From Flavobacterium sp. 9R (GTDB lineage: Bacteria; Bacteroidota; Bacteroidia; Flavobacteriales; Flavobacteriaceae), in the NCBI RefSeq assembly GCF_902506345.1, contig NZ_LR733413.1:911456-975455 (forward strand): 64,000 nt of DNA. The letters run 5' to 3'. The notes under the pieces were generated by a model. The model saw only the letters and a program-made list of their open reading frames with translations. It had not been told where the DNA came from and searched no databases. Numbering within the stretch: position 1 is the first letter of the stretch; every line of letters starts with the position of its first letter. The translations under genes and the position numbers were made by a program. Positions 8,152 through 19,098 of the stretch are shown here, piece after piece.

Positions 8152-8448
8152 ATGGCAACATTACAACAATCTGCTTCAGGAAAAAAAGACGGAGATATCA
8201 GATATCTAACGCCTTTGAACATAGAAATCAACAAAACTAAAAAGTATTGTCGTTTCAAAAAATCAGGTATCAAATATGTAGACTACAAAGATGCTGATTT
8301 CTTATTGAAATTTGTAAACGAGCAAGGTAAAATCTTACCTCGTCGTTTAACTGGTACTTCTTTGAAATACCAAAGAAAAGTGTCTGTAGCTGTGAAAAGA
8401 GCTCGTCACTTAGCTTTAATGCCATATGTGGCTGATTTACTAAAATAA
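8152..8448 (+). CDS. rpsR: 30S ribosomal protein S18
   Basis: A 98-residue basic protein. The segments [18 protein letters not shown] and [18 protein letters not shown] and the C-terminal [14 protein letters not shown] are the standard S18 core. The N-terminal extension of about 20 residues is typical of Bacteroidota. It pairs with S6 on the 30S platform. Translated directly after rpsF; the gap to rplI is longer (67 nt) and holds a pairable sequence. Confidence 0.97.
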   Translation: MATLQQSASGKKDGDIRYLTPLNIEINKTKKYCRFKKSGIKYVDYKDADFLLKFVNEQGKILPRRLTGTSLKYQRKVSVAVKRARHLALMPYVADLLK

Positions 8449-8461
8449 TAATTAATTAATA

Positions 8462-8515
8462 GTTGTTGGTTTTCGGTCAAATGAAACCTAACTTCTGAAA
8501 TATAAGGACAACAAC
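8462..8515 (+). promoter_or_regulatory. Structured leader in front of rplI
   Basis: GTTGTTG (8462-8468) can pair with CAACAAC (8509-8515), which directly abuts the rplI ATG. GGTTT (8468-8472) can pair with AAACC (8484-8488) inside it. The purine-rich AAGGA ribosome site lies between the arms. This would place the L9 start region in a stem, allowing translational control, but no regulator is known and the pairing is only 7 bp. Confidence 0.35.
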
Positions 8516-8959
8516 ATGGAACTTATTTTAAATAAAGACGTACAAAACTTAGGTTTTAAAGATGATATCGTAACAGTAAAAAATGGTTACGGACGTAATT
8601 ACTTGATTCCTCAAGGATTTGCACATTTAGCAACTTCTTCTGCAAAGAAAGTATTGGCTGAAAACCTAAAACAAAGAGCGCACAAAGAAGCTAAAATCGT
8701 TGCTGATGCTAAAGCTACTGCTGAAGCATTGAAAGCATTAGAAATTAAAATTGCTGCAAAAGCAGGTGGTGAAAAATTATTCGGTTCTATCACAAACATT
8801 GACATTGCTGCAGCTTTAGCGAATGCAGGTCAAGAAATTGATCGTAAATTCATCACTAGCGGTATCGTAAAACGTATCGGAAAATACACTGCATCTATCC
8901 GTTTACACAGAGATGTAATTGTTGAAATTCCTTACGAAATCGTTCCTGAGAAAGCATAA
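8516..8959 (+). CDS. rplI: 50S ribosomal protein L9
   Basis: The 147-residue product has the two-domain L9 architecture. The N-terminal rRNA-binding domain is MELILNKDVQNLGFKDDIVTVKNGYGRNYLIPQG (shown in part: GYGRNYLIPQG is the signature). A long connecting helix rich in Ala and Lys follows, then the C-terminal domain with LFGSITNIDIAAAL and the ending SIRLHRDVIVEIPYEIVPE. L9 sits at the base of the L1 stalk. It is the last gene of the operon and is followed by a terminator. Confidence 0.97.
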   Translation: MELILNKDVQNLGFKDDIVTVKNGYGRNYLIPQGFAHLATSSAKKVLAENLKQRAHKEAKIVADAKATAEALKALEIKIAAKAGGEKLFGSITNIDIAAALANAGQEIDRKFITSGIVKRIGKYTASIRLHRDVIVEIPYEIVPEKA

Positions 8960-8977
8960 TTTCAGATTTATAATTAT

Positions 8978-9022
8978 AAAATCCCGATACGTTTTATTAA
9001 CGGAATCGGGATTTTTTTTATT
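8978..9022 (+). terminator. Intrinsic terminator after rplI
   Basis: The arms AAAATCCCGAT and ATCGGGATTTT, plus an inner CGTT/AACG pair, form a stable hairpin followed by a run of T residues, directly downstream of the ribosomal operon. Confidence 0.82.
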
Positions 9023-9071
9023 TTATAGAGCGGATACGAAGTAAAAGTGTTTTAGGTTAAATCATAATAAA

Positions 9072-9545
9072 ATGAAATATACAAGACTTACAAAAGAACA
9101 GTTCGAAGAGTTACACCAAGAGTTTACGACTTTTTTGGCAACTCAGTCGATTGATAAAGCGGAATGGGATACCATTAAAAAAGAAAAACCTGAGGTGGCC
9201 GAACAAGAACTGGACGTTTTTTCAGATTTAATTTGGGAAGGGGTACTAACGAAAGCGCAGTTTTTAGAACATTTTTCTAAAAATCATATTTTCCTATTTC
9301 AATGCTTTGATACGGAAGTAAAATCAATTGTTCTAAAATCATTGGTTCCAGAAGTTGATTTTTTGACCAAAGAAGGATTACAATGGCTTTCTGATAACAT
9401 GTTTACAGAAACAATTGAAATGAAAGTGGGTAAAAAAGTATTTACCGAGGAACGAAATTATTCCCTATTTCAATTAATCCAACAAGGTGCTTTTCTAAGC
9501 GATGGACAATTGTTCAATCAAATTAATTCAATTATAGAATCGTAA
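9072..9545 (+). CDS. Conserved Flavobacteriia protein, probably DUF6495
   Basis: A soluble 157-residue protein starting MKYTRLTKEQFEELHQEF, acidic and mostly helical in appearance, with no signal peptide or recognisable catalytic motif. The combination WDTIKKEKPEVAEQELDVFSDLIWEGVL matches what I recall of the DUF6495 family found next to housekeeping genes in Flavobacteriia; the family name is from memory and moderately certain. Function unknown. It has its own terminator, so it is likely monocistronic. Confidence 0.7.
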   Translation: MKYTRLTKEQFEELHQEFTTFLATQSIDKAEWDTIKKEKPEVAEQELDVFSDLIWEGVLTKAQFLEHFSKNHIFLFQCFDTEVKSIVLKSLVPEVDFLTKEGLQWLSDNMFTETIEMKVGKKVFTEERNYSLFQLIQQGAFLSDGQLFNQINSIIES

Positions 9546-9567
9546 AACTATTTTATAAAGTATAAAT

Positions 9568-12302
<2,735 letters not shown>

Positions 12303-12303
<1 letters not shown>

Positions 12304-12336
12304 ATAAGGCGGATTATGAAAGTAATCCGCCTTATT
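12303..12336. terminator. Bidirectional terminator
   Basis: A perfect 14-bp stem AATAAGGCGGATTA (12303-12316) / TAATCCGCCTTATT (12323-12336) with a 6-nt loop sits between the convergent YhhN-like and 5'-nucleotidase genes and can serve both strands. Confidence 0.75.
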
Positions 12337-12390
12337 AAAAGTTATCTTGCTTTATTTTTAATTTTAGAAACCTACTGAAAATAGTTGTCT

Positions 12391-13308
12391 TTATACCATA
12401 ATAGCTTTTCCTTTGGCGATGTTTTGTTTGTTATTGTCAAAATAGAAATCGATTCTTCCAAGGTGAATACCATAGCAACCGACTTGATTGACTAAAACTT
12501 CTTGGCCTGCAACGTTTTTTACAACAGTTGGTTTGTCTAGAAAAGTGTGGGTGTGGCCGCCAATAATCAAATCAATGTCTTGTGTTTTTTGAGCCAATTT
12601 CAAATCAGACACTTTGTTTTCGTCACTTTTCTTATAGTCATACCCAAGATGCGATAAACAAATTACCAAGTCGCATTTCTCCTCTTTTTTTAGGATGCGA
12701 GTCATATCCTGAGCAATTTCTATCGGATCGCGGTAAACCGTTTCTTTGTAGTTCTTTTTATCTACCAAACCTTGCAATTCGATTCCTAATCCAAAAACAC
12801 CAATTTTGATTCCGTCTTTGTGAAAGATTTTATAAGGTTTGATGTGAGTGTCTAAGGCGGTGTTTTTGAAATCGTAATTGGCTGAAACAAAATCAAAATT
12901 AGCATGAGGCAATTGGGAATAAAAGCCCTCAATACCATTGTCAAAATCATGATTACCTAATGTAGCGAGATCATAGTGCATCATACTCATTAATTTCAAC
13001 TCCAATTCTCCTCCGTAGTAGTTAAAATAGGGCGTTCCTTGGAAAACATCTCCAGCATCCAACAATAAAACGTTTGGATTTTCTTTTCGAATCGATTCGA
13101 TTAAAGCAGCTCTTCTTGATACACCTCCCATATTGGCATTCCTTGGATCATCTGCCGGAAAGGGGTCAATGTGACTGTGAACGTCATTCGTATGTAGTAT
13201 AGTTATTTTTTTTATTTCTGGCTTTGTAAAACTCATTAGAGGCAAACTTGGTAAAGCTAATAAAGCAGAACTAGCAGCGGTTTTTTGAATAAAATCTCTT
13301 CTTTTCAT
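12391..13308 (-). CDS. 5'-nucleotidase metallophosphatase domain protein (UshA N-terminal half)
   Basis: A 305-residue protein starting MKRRDFIQKTAASSALLALP, a twin-arginine-type signal that predicts export in folded form. The calcineurin-like metal ligands are all present: HTNDVHSH, DAGDVFQGTPYF, LGNHDFDNG, CLSHLG and GGHTHTF. It corresponds to the catalytic metallophosphatase half of UshA-type 5'-nucleotidases and stops where that domain ends. The substrate-binding half is encoded by the gene immediately upstream, with its own export signal. Likely role: periplasmic salvage of nucleotides. Confidence 0.9.
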   Translation of the reverse strand: MKRRDFIQKTAASSALLALPSLPLMSFTKPEIKKITILHTNDVHSHIDPFPADDPRNANMGGVSRRAALIESIRKENPNVLLLDAGDVFQGTPYFNYYGGELELKLMSMMHYDLATLGNHDFDNGIEGFYSQLPHANFDFVSANYDFKNTALDTHIKPYKIFHKDGIKIGVFGLGIELQGLVDKKNYKETVYRDPIEIAQDMTRILKKEEKCDLVICLSHLGYDYKKSDENKVSDLKLAQKTQDIDLIIGGHTHTFLDKPTVVKNVAGQEVLVNQVGCYGIHLGRIDFYFDNNKQNIAKGKAIMV

Positions 13309-13351
13309 TTTATATTTTTTTACGTCGTAAAGGATCTTTGTTTTTTTTAAT

Positions 13352-14131
13352 TTATTCTACTGCAATTCGAACTTCTTTTAGAACAGGTATGGTTTTTATT
13401 TCTTTGAAATAGTCAATCAATACATTGCGCAGTTTGTAATCCAAATCATAGGTTTGCGTTCCTTTTTGGAAAAAAGTCATATCGTCTCCTCCATTAGCCA
13501 AATAATCATTGGTGGCTACATAATAAACTTTTGAGATTTCAAGGGGATTTCCTTGTATTTTGATGTCTTTGGCTTGGTTGTTTTTATCGATAGTAAAAGT
13601 TAAACCAGCTAGAGGTTGTGCCTTTTGTGTTTTGATAAAATAACGAATCATATCCATTACTGTTTCTCCGTTCATGGCAATGACTACCAAACTATTTTCG
13701 AAAGGCATAATTTGAAAAGCGGTACGAGGCGTTACATCACCTTTAGGTAAGGCAGCACGAATACCACCGTGATTCAGGATGCAAATATCTATTTTCTTTT
13801 TTTCGCGAGCATACAAAATGGTATTGCCTCGAGCTACACAAGCGTCTGCCATTAAGTTGCCTAAGGTAGATTGCCATTTCCCAGTACTTTTGTCTATAGT
13901 TTCTGGACAAAAGGCGATAACCGAATTCAAATCAGCATCAATTTTCTCTCGATAAGGTGCAATATACTGCTCTATACTAGTTGTAGTAGCATATTTGTTA
14001 GTTATTGGAAGGCGTTTTCCTTCGATTTTTGTAACGGAATACGGAGTGGAAGCACATGAAAGAATTAAAAAAAATGTTAAGAATATAACAAAAAGTTTTA
14101 AAACACCATTATACTTTTTTAAATTTACCAT
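13352..14131 (-). CDS. 5'-nucleotidase C-terminal domain lipoprotein (UshA C-terminal half)
   Basis: A 259-residue product with a lipoprotein signal: a hydrophobic stretch ending in the lipobox ILSC with cysteine near residue 26. It lacks any metallophosphatase motif but has the complete 5'-nucleotidase C-terminal signature: LNHGGIRAALPKGDVT, FQIMPFENSLVVI and YYVATNDYLANGGDDM, which form the nucleotide-stacking pocket in UshA. The gene for the catalytic half lies 43 bp downstream, so the two probably form one periplasmic enzyme from separate chains. Confidence 0.9.
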   Translation of the reverse strand: MVNLKKYNGVLKLFVIFLTFFLILSCASTPYSVTKIEGKRLPITNKYATTTSIEQYIAPYREKIDADLNSVIAFCPETIDKSTGKWQSTLGNLMADACVARGNTILYAREKKKIDICILNHGGIRAALPKGDVTPRTAFQIMPFENSLVVIAMNGETVMDMIRYFIKTQKAQPLAGLTFTIDKNNQAKDIKIQGNPLEISKVYYVATNDYLANGGDDMTFFQKGTQTYDLDYKLRNVLIDYFKEIKTIPVLKEVRIAVE

Positions 14132-14160
14132 TTGTAATGCGACTTAATTAATTAATTTTG
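14132..14160 (+). promoter_or_regulatory. Promoter of the DUF6913-dapA operon
   Basis: TTG (14132-14134), an 18-nt spacer and TAATTTTG (14153-14160). The box includes the TTG at 14158 that an ORF caller would take as a start, so translation must begin downstream, at the ATG at 14179. The divergent nucleotidase gene starts at 14131, so its 5' end abuts this promoter. Confidence 0.72.
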
Positions 14161-14178
14161 AACCTCAGTAAAAGTAGT

Positions 14179-14697
14179 ATGTTTTTGAATTATTTTAAAG
14201 ATTATTTCTTAAAAAAGAAATTAAAAAACTACGTATCAAATGTGGCTGATGTAACATCTGATAATAAGGTTCAAACAGTTGGTATACTCGTAGATGAAAC
14301 TGCTTTTTTTCAGACACTAGCATTAAAAGAAGCATTGGTTAATGCTGATTTTTTGGAAAAAAACATTGCAATTCTAGCCTTCAAAGCGGATGTGAAAAAT
14401 AATCAGGTCAGTAATTATCCTGTTTTTAGTTGGGAACACATCAATTGGAGTTTTCAAATCCAAGAAGCTTCGGTCTTAGATTTCATTCAAAACCCTTTCG
14501 ATGTATTAGTGAGTTATTATGATACGAATAACAGTTTCTTACAATGGATAACATACCAATCGAAAGCAAGTTTTAAAGTTGGATTCTTTAGTGTTGATAA
14601 ACGTTTGAATCACATACTAATAAATACTGTGACACAAAATTACAAGCAATTCGTTCAAGAATTTGTTCGAATTTTACATTTATTTAATAAAATTTAA
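14179..14697 (+). CDS. Conserved Flavobacteriia protein, probably DUF6913
   Basis: A 172-residue protein starting [19 protein letters not shown]. It has no signal peptide and alternates beta-like and helical segments ([44 protein letters not shown]). I recall this family, DUF6913, as a regular upstream neighbour of dapA in flavobacteria; the function is unknown. The gene ends 7 bp before dapA and clearly shares its transcript. Start chosen because the upstream in-frame TTG lies inside the promoter -7 box. Confidence 0.72.
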   Translation: MFLNYFKDYFLKKKLKNYVSNVADVTSDNKVQTVGILVDETAFFQTLALKEALVNADFLEKNIAILAFKADVKNNQVSNYPVFSWEHINWSFQIQEASVLDFIQNPFDVLVSYYDTNNSFLQWITYQSKASFKVGFFSVDKRLNHILINTVTQNYKQFVQEFVRILHLFNKI

Positions 14698-14704
14698 TAC
14701 CGTT

Positions 14705-15580
14705 ATGCAAGCATTAATAGGCACAGGAGTTGCATTAGTAACACCTTTTAAATCAGATTTTTCAGTTGATACCGAGGCGTTGAAAAATATAGTTAATTTT
14801 TCTATAGAAAATGGAATCGAATATCTGGTTGTAATGGGGACAACTGCAGAAAATGCGACCCTAAGTGCAGAAGAAAAAGAACTAGTTATCAATACTGTAG
14901 TTGAAGTTAACAATGGAAGACTTCCTTTGGTTCTTGGTGTAGGAGGAAACAATACCTTACAAGTGGTAAACGAATTGAAAACAAGAGATTTCTCGGCTTT
15001 TGATGCTATTTTGTCTGTTTCTCCTTATTATAATAAACCGACTCAAGAAGGAATCTATCAGCATTTTAAAGCAATCTCAGAGGCATCTCCAATCCCAGTA
15101 GTTTTGTACAATGTTCCAGGAAGAACCTCAAGTAATATGTTACCATCAACGGTACTTCGCTTGGCAAATGACTTTTCTAATATTGTTGGTATCAAAGAAG
15201 CTGCTGGCGATTTAGTGCAAGCGATGAAAATCATGCAACACAAACCGAAAGATTTTTTGGTTATTTCTGGAGACGACATGATTGCTTTACCAATGGTTTT
15301 GGCAGGTGGAGCAGGGGTGATTTCTGTAATTGGTCAAGGTTTTCCAAAAGAATTTTCAGAAATGATTCGCCTTGGATTGAATAAAAAAGTAGACGCCGCT
15401 TTCGAAATTCAATACAAAATTGCAGATAGTATTGATATGATTTTTGAACAAGGAAATCCTGCTGGAATAAAAGAAGTATTCAAAACGCTGAAATTGGCTG
15501 AAAATGTAGTACGTCTGCCACTAGTTCCTGTTGATGATGCACTTTCTGAAAGAATCCAACACTTTGTTAAAAATTTTTAG
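14705..15580 (+). CDS. dapA: 4-hydroxy-tetrahydrodipicolinate synthase
   Basis: The 291-residue enzyme condenses pyruvate with aspartate semialdehyde, the first committed step to lysine and meso-diaminopimelate for peptidoglycan. The (beta/alpha)8 barrel shows [10 protein letters not shown], the substrate loop [11 protein letters not shown], catalytic Tyr135 in LYNVPGRTS, and the Schiff-base Lys164 in [10 protein letters not shown]. The frame opens 42 nt further up, but the ATG at 14705 gives the standard start [11 protein letters not shown] and avoids overlap with the DUF6913 gene. Confidence 0.96.
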   Translation: MQALIGTGVALVTPFKSDFSVDTEALKNIVNFSIENGIEYLVVMGTTAENATLSAEEKELVINTVVEVNNGRLPLVLGVGGNNTLQVVNELKTRDFSAFDAILSVSPYYNKPTQEGIYQHFKAISEASPIPVVLYNVPGRTSSNMLPSTVLRLANDFSNIVGIKEAAGDLVQAMKIMQHKPKDFLVISGDDMIALPMVLAGGAGVISVIGQGFPKEFSEMIRLGLNKKVDAAFEIQYKIADSIDMIFEQGNPAGIKEVFKTLKLAENVVRLPLVPVDDALSERIQHFVKNF

Positions 15581-15626
15581 AAAAAGACGCTGAAAACGTA
15601 AGCTTTTTTTTAAATAAAAATATATT

Positions 15627-15656
15627 TTGTAGTCGCTAAATTAATAACTAAATTTG
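15627..15656 (+). promoter_or_regulatory. Promoter of the bamD-rpoZ-coaBC cluster
   Basis: TTG (15627-15629), 19-nt spacer, TAAATTTG (15649-15656): an exact consensus match about 60 bp upstream of the bamD ATG. Confidence 0.75.
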
Positions 15657-15718
15657 CCACCCAAAGTTAAGTTGGATTTATAACTATTTGGTGCTAAATT
15701 GTAATAAAAGTAAAATAA

Positions 15719-16513
15719 ATGAAGAAATTAGTTGCATTGTTACTACTAACGCTAGCTTTAGGTTCTTGCGGAGAATATCAAAAAGCATTAAAATCGGAAG
15801 ATGTAGCTGTTAAGTATGAGTTGGCTGAAAAGCTCTATGATGCAGGGAAATACAGTAAAGCAATTCGACTTTTTGAACAAATAGCACCGGCATACAGAGG
15901 AAAACCTCAAGCAGAGAAAATGTTCTATATGTATTCTCAAGCGTACTATAAAACCAAACAATACTATTTAGCAGGATACCAGTTTGAAAGTTTTGCTTCC
16001 AACTACCCAAGAAGCGAAAAAGTGCAAGAAGCTGCCTATTTAGGAGCAAAATGCTACTCTATGTTGTCTCCAGTGTACAGTCTAGACCAAGTGGATACTT
16101 TCAAAGCCATAGAAAAACTTCAAAATTTTATAGATACCTATCCTAATTCTGAATATTTGCCGGAAGCAAATAAGACGATGCGTGTTTTAAATGATAAAAT
16201 TGAGAAAAAAGTCTACGAGAATGCTATTGGTTACAATACCATTATGGATTACAAATCGGCACTAATTGCCCTTGATTTATTCATAGCCGACTATCCTGGA
16301 ACGGCATTAAAAGAAAAAGCGTTGTATTATAAATTGGATTCTGCTTACCACTTGGCAATTAACAGTGTTCCTGAAAAAATGGAAGAGCGTTTACAAGTAG
16401 CTAAATTAGCCTACACAACCTTAATTCGTTACAAAGCGGATACCGAATACAAAGAAAAAGCTGACTCGATGTTGGCGAAAATTGAAACAGATTTACAAAA
16501 ATTTACTAAATAA
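15719..16513 (+). CDS. bamD: Outer-membrane assembly lipoprotein BamD
   Basis: A 264-residue lipoprotein with a signal ending in the lipobox LGSC (cysteine at about residue 17). TPR-like repeats follow, for example YDAGKYSKAIRLFEQIAPAY, KTKQYYLAGYQFESFASNYP and FIADYPGTALKEKALYYK, as in YfiO/BamD, the essential lipoprotein of the BAM complex that inserts beta-barrel proteins. The order bamD-rpoZ-coaBC-DUF4835-recN is, to my knowledge, conserved in the phylum. It heads the operon with a consensus promoter. Confidence 0.92.
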   Translation: MKKLVALLLLTLALGSCGEYQKALKSEDVAVKYELAEKLYDAGKYSKAIRLFEQIAPAYRGKPQAEKMFYMYSQAYYKTKQYYLAGYQFESFASNYPRSEKVQEAAYLGAKCYSMLSPVYSLDQVDTFKAIEKLQNFIDTYPNSEYLPEANKTMRVLNDKIEKKVYENAIGYNTIMDYKSALIALDLFIADYPGTALKEKALYYKLDSAYHLAINSVPEKMEERLQVAKLAYTTLIRYKADTEYKEKADSMLAKIETDLQKFTK

Positions 16514-16521
16514 ATAAAGTC

Positions 16522-16839
16522 ATGGATTTAAAGAAGACGAATGCTCCAGTAAATACAATTACCTACAACAAAACTGTAATTGAAGAACCAACTGGTAATG
16601 TATATGAAGCAATAACCATTATGGCTAAGAGAGCAAACCAAATCAATTCTGAAATTAAAAAAGAATTGACTGAAAAATTAGAAGAGTTTGCTACTTATAA
16701 TGATAGTCTTGAAGAAGTTTTTGAAAATAAGGAACAAATTGAAGTTTCTAAGTTTTACGAAAAATTACCAAAACCGCACGCTCTTGCTGTTCAAGAATGG
16801 TTAGATGGTAAAATCTACCATAGAGACGCAAACAAATAA
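16522..16839 (+). CDS. rpoZ: RNA polymerase omega subunit (RpoZ/Rpb6 family)
   Basis: A 105-residue protein 8 bp after bamD. The segment PTGNVYEAITIMAKRANQIN is the conserved omega helix that wraps the C-terminal tail of beta'. The longer, acidic form with a C-terminal extension (PKPHALAVQEWLDGKIYHR) is the Bacteroidota variant. It promotes polymerase assembly and contributes to a ppGpp site in other bacteria. Sits between bamD and coaBC as expected. Confidence 0.9.
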   Translation: MDLKKTNAPVNTITYNKTVIEEPTGNVYEAITIMAKRANQINSEIKKELTEKLEEFATYNDSLEEVFENKEQIEVSKFYEKLPKPHALAVQEWLDGKIYHRDANK

Positions 16840-16849
16840 TTAAGTATTG

Positions 16850-18100
16850 ATGTCTGTTTTAAATGGCAAAAAGGTTGTACTAGGTATTTCTGGTGGAATT
16901 GCTGCCTATAAAACCGCTTCGTTAGTACGTCTATTTATAAAGGCAGGTGCTCAGGTCCAAGTGATTATGACACCTGCTTCTAAGGATTTTGTAACTCCAT
17001 TAACATTATCCGTTTTATCAAAAAATCCCGTCTATTCTACTTTTTACGATAAAGAGGTTGCCGATTCTTTAGCTCCTTCAGAGGAAGCAAAAGAGTTGTG
17101 GAACAATCATGTAGAATTGGGACTATGGGCCGATATAATGCTTATCGCCCCAGCTACTGCAAATACCTTGTCTAAAATGGCAAATGGTGTTTGTGATAAT
17201 TTGCTTTTAGCAGTTTATTTATCTGCTAAATGCCCTGTCTATTTTGCGCCAGCAATGGATTTAGACATGTACAAACATCCTTCCACGCTTAATAGTTTTC
17301 AAAAACTTCTCGAGTTTGGTAACATAATGATTCCTGCAGAAAGCGGTGAATTAGCAAGTGGACTTTCAGGCGAAGGCAGAATGGCGGAACCAGAAAACAT
17401 CATTGCTTTTATGGAGGCGCACATGCAACAGCAATTGCCTTTATACGGCAAATCAATTTTGATTACCGCTGGACCTACTTACGAGGCTATCGACCCTGTT
17501 CGTTTTATAGGAAATCATTCTTCTGGAAAAATGGGCTTTGATATTGCCAATAGGGCAGCCGAATTAGGTGCCAATGTTTTTTTGGTAACAGGGCCTACAC
17601 ATTGTAAACCGCTTTACACTTCTATTCAAGTCTTTCCGGTTGTTTCAGCAAAGCAAATGTATGAGCAATGTATCGAATTGTATGATAAAATGGATGTGGC
17701 TATCGCTGCTGCCGCTGTTGCCGATTACAGACCTAAAGCAGTTGCCCATCAGAAAATAAAAAAAGCAGCAGAAAATTTTGTCATCGAATTAGAAAAAACA
17801 CAAGATATTTTGGCTTCTCTGGGTGCAGAAAAAAAACAGCAATTCTTAATCGGATTTGCGTTAGAAACGGAAAATGAAATTGAAAACGCCAAAAGTAAGA
17901 TTCAAAGAAAGAATTTAGATTTAATTGTGCTGAATTCTTTGCAAGATGAAGGCGCTGGGTTTGGAAAATCAACGAATAAGATTACCTTTATTGACAAGAA
18001 TTTTGTAGTAGAACCAATGGAGTTAAAATCCAAAGCGGCGGTAGCAACTGATATCCTAGATAAAGTTTGTGCTTTTTTTACTAAGTCATATAGATTTTAA
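16850..18100 (+). CDS. coaBC: Bifunctional phosphopantothenoylcysteine decarboxylase / phosphopantothenate-cysteine ligase
   Basis: A 416-residue fusion catalysing two successive steps of coenzyme A synthesis. The N-terminal CoaC flavoprotein part shows VVLGISGGIAAYK, the catalytic His in NNHVELGLWADIM, and ANGVCDNLLLAVYLSAKCP. The C-terminal CoaB part shows ITAGPTYEAIDPVRFIGNHS, SSGKMGFDIA and AAAVADYRPK. The ATG at 16850 is preferred to the TTG immediately before it. It begins 10 bp after rpoZ. Confidence 0.96.
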   Translation: MSVLNGKKVVLGISGGIAAYKTASLVRLFIKAGAQVQVIMTPASKDFVTPLTLSVLSKNPVYSTFYDKEVADSLAPSEEAKELWNNHVELGLWADIMLIAPATANTLSKMANGVCDNLLLAVYLSAKCPVYFAPAMDLDMYKHPSTLNSFQKLLEFGNIMIPAESGELASGLSGEGRMAEPENIIAFMEAHMQQQLPLYGKSILITAGPTYEAIDPVRFIGNHSSGKMGFDIANRAAELGANVFLVTGPTHCKPLYTSIQVFPVVSAKQMYEQCIELYDKMDVAIAAAAVADYRPKAVAHQKIKKAAENFVIELEKTQDILASLGAEKKQQFLIGFALETENEIENAKSKIQRKNLDLIVLNSLQDEGAGFGKSTNKITFIDKNFVVEPMELKSKAAVATDILDKVCAFFTKSYRF

Positions 18101-18155
18101 ATAAAAGATACTTTTCCTTTGTATTCGCCGTTTTCAATCAACAAATGTTTTGATT

Positions 18156-19046
18156 ATGTATAGATGTATAAGCGTGTTTTTTTTAATAGTGCTCAGCAAT
18201 TGCTTTATTTATGCCCAACAGCTAAATTGTTCTGTAGTTGTCAATGCACAAAAAGTTACGAATACCAATCAACAATTAATTAAGAATTTAGAAATAGCTC
18301 TTAATGAATTTGTAAATAAAACCGATTGGACGGGACAAACGCTAAAACAAAATGAAAGAATTAAGTGTTCCATGTTTATTACGCTTTCTTCAGTCAATTC
18401 AGATCAATTTTCGGGCACCATTCAAGTGCAATCGTCACGATTAATTTACAATTCTACTTACAGTTCGCCAGTTTTTAATTTTAATGATAAAGATTTTAAT
18501 TTCAGATATGTTGAATTTGAAAATTTAATCTTTAACCCCTCAGTTTTTGAATCCAATTTGGTTTCTGTTTTAGCCTATTACTCTTATATAATATTAGGGC
18601 TGAATCTGGATACATTTGTGCCATTTGGAGGAAATACCCATCTAGAAACTGCTCAGAACATCCTAAATGTAGCCCAACAAGGCGGTTACAAGGGCTGGAG
18701 TCAATCGGACGGGATACAGAATCGCTTTTTCTTGACCAATGATTTACTTTCTCCAACTTTTGCACCGTATCGTCAAGCTTTAGCCGAGTACCATCAAGGA
18801 CTTGATCAAATGAGCACAGATTTGAAAGCGGCCAAAGAAAAAATTAAAGCGGCTATTCTAAATTTATCAAAAATAAACCAAACCCGACCAAATGCCTTTT
18901 TGACTAGGGTCTTCTTTGATGCCAAAGCCGATGAAATTGCTTCAATCTTTTCTGGAGGACCTAGCATTACTATTGCCGATTTAGTCGAAACTTTAAACAA
19001 AATCTCTCCAATGAATGCTAGTAAATGGAGTCAAGTTAAATACTAA
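18156..19046 (+). CDS. Secreted DUF4835 protein (possible T9SS factor PorD)
   Basis: A 296-residue protein with a signal peptide ending near IYAQQ. The mature chain begins LNCSVVVNAQKV and includes the family pattern FNFRYVEFENLIFNPSVFESNLVSVLAYYSY and LGLNLDTFVPFGG (shown in pieces). This is the DUF4835 family, limited to Bacteroidota, which some databases label as the type IX secretion protein PorD; I recall this name but cannot verify it here. Positioned between coaBC and recN. ATG at 18156 is preferred to the TTG two codons upstream. Confidence 0.8.
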   Translation: MYRCISVFFLIVLSNCFIYAQQLNCSVVVNAQKVTNTNQQLIKNLEIALNEFVNKTDWTGQTLKQNERIKCSMFITLSSVNSDQFSGTIQVQSSRLIYNSTYSSPVFNFNDKDFNFRYVEFENLIFNPSVFESNLVSVLAYYSYIILGLNLDTFVPFGGNTHLETAQNILNVAQQGGYKGWSQSDGIQNRFFLTNDLLSPTFAPYRQALAEYHQGLDQMSTDLKAAKEKIKAAILNLSKINQTRPNAFLTRVFFDAKADEIASIFSGGPSITIADLVETLNKISPMNASKWSQVKY

Positions 19047-19098
19047 TAACTCCTCTATTTTTGCCGTATATTAGTAGCTTTATTTAAAATACATTTTA

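Noticed and set aside
12391..14131. Frameshifted single UshA gene
   Set aside because: Both halves have their own start codon and export signal, and 43 bp of non-coding DNA separates them.
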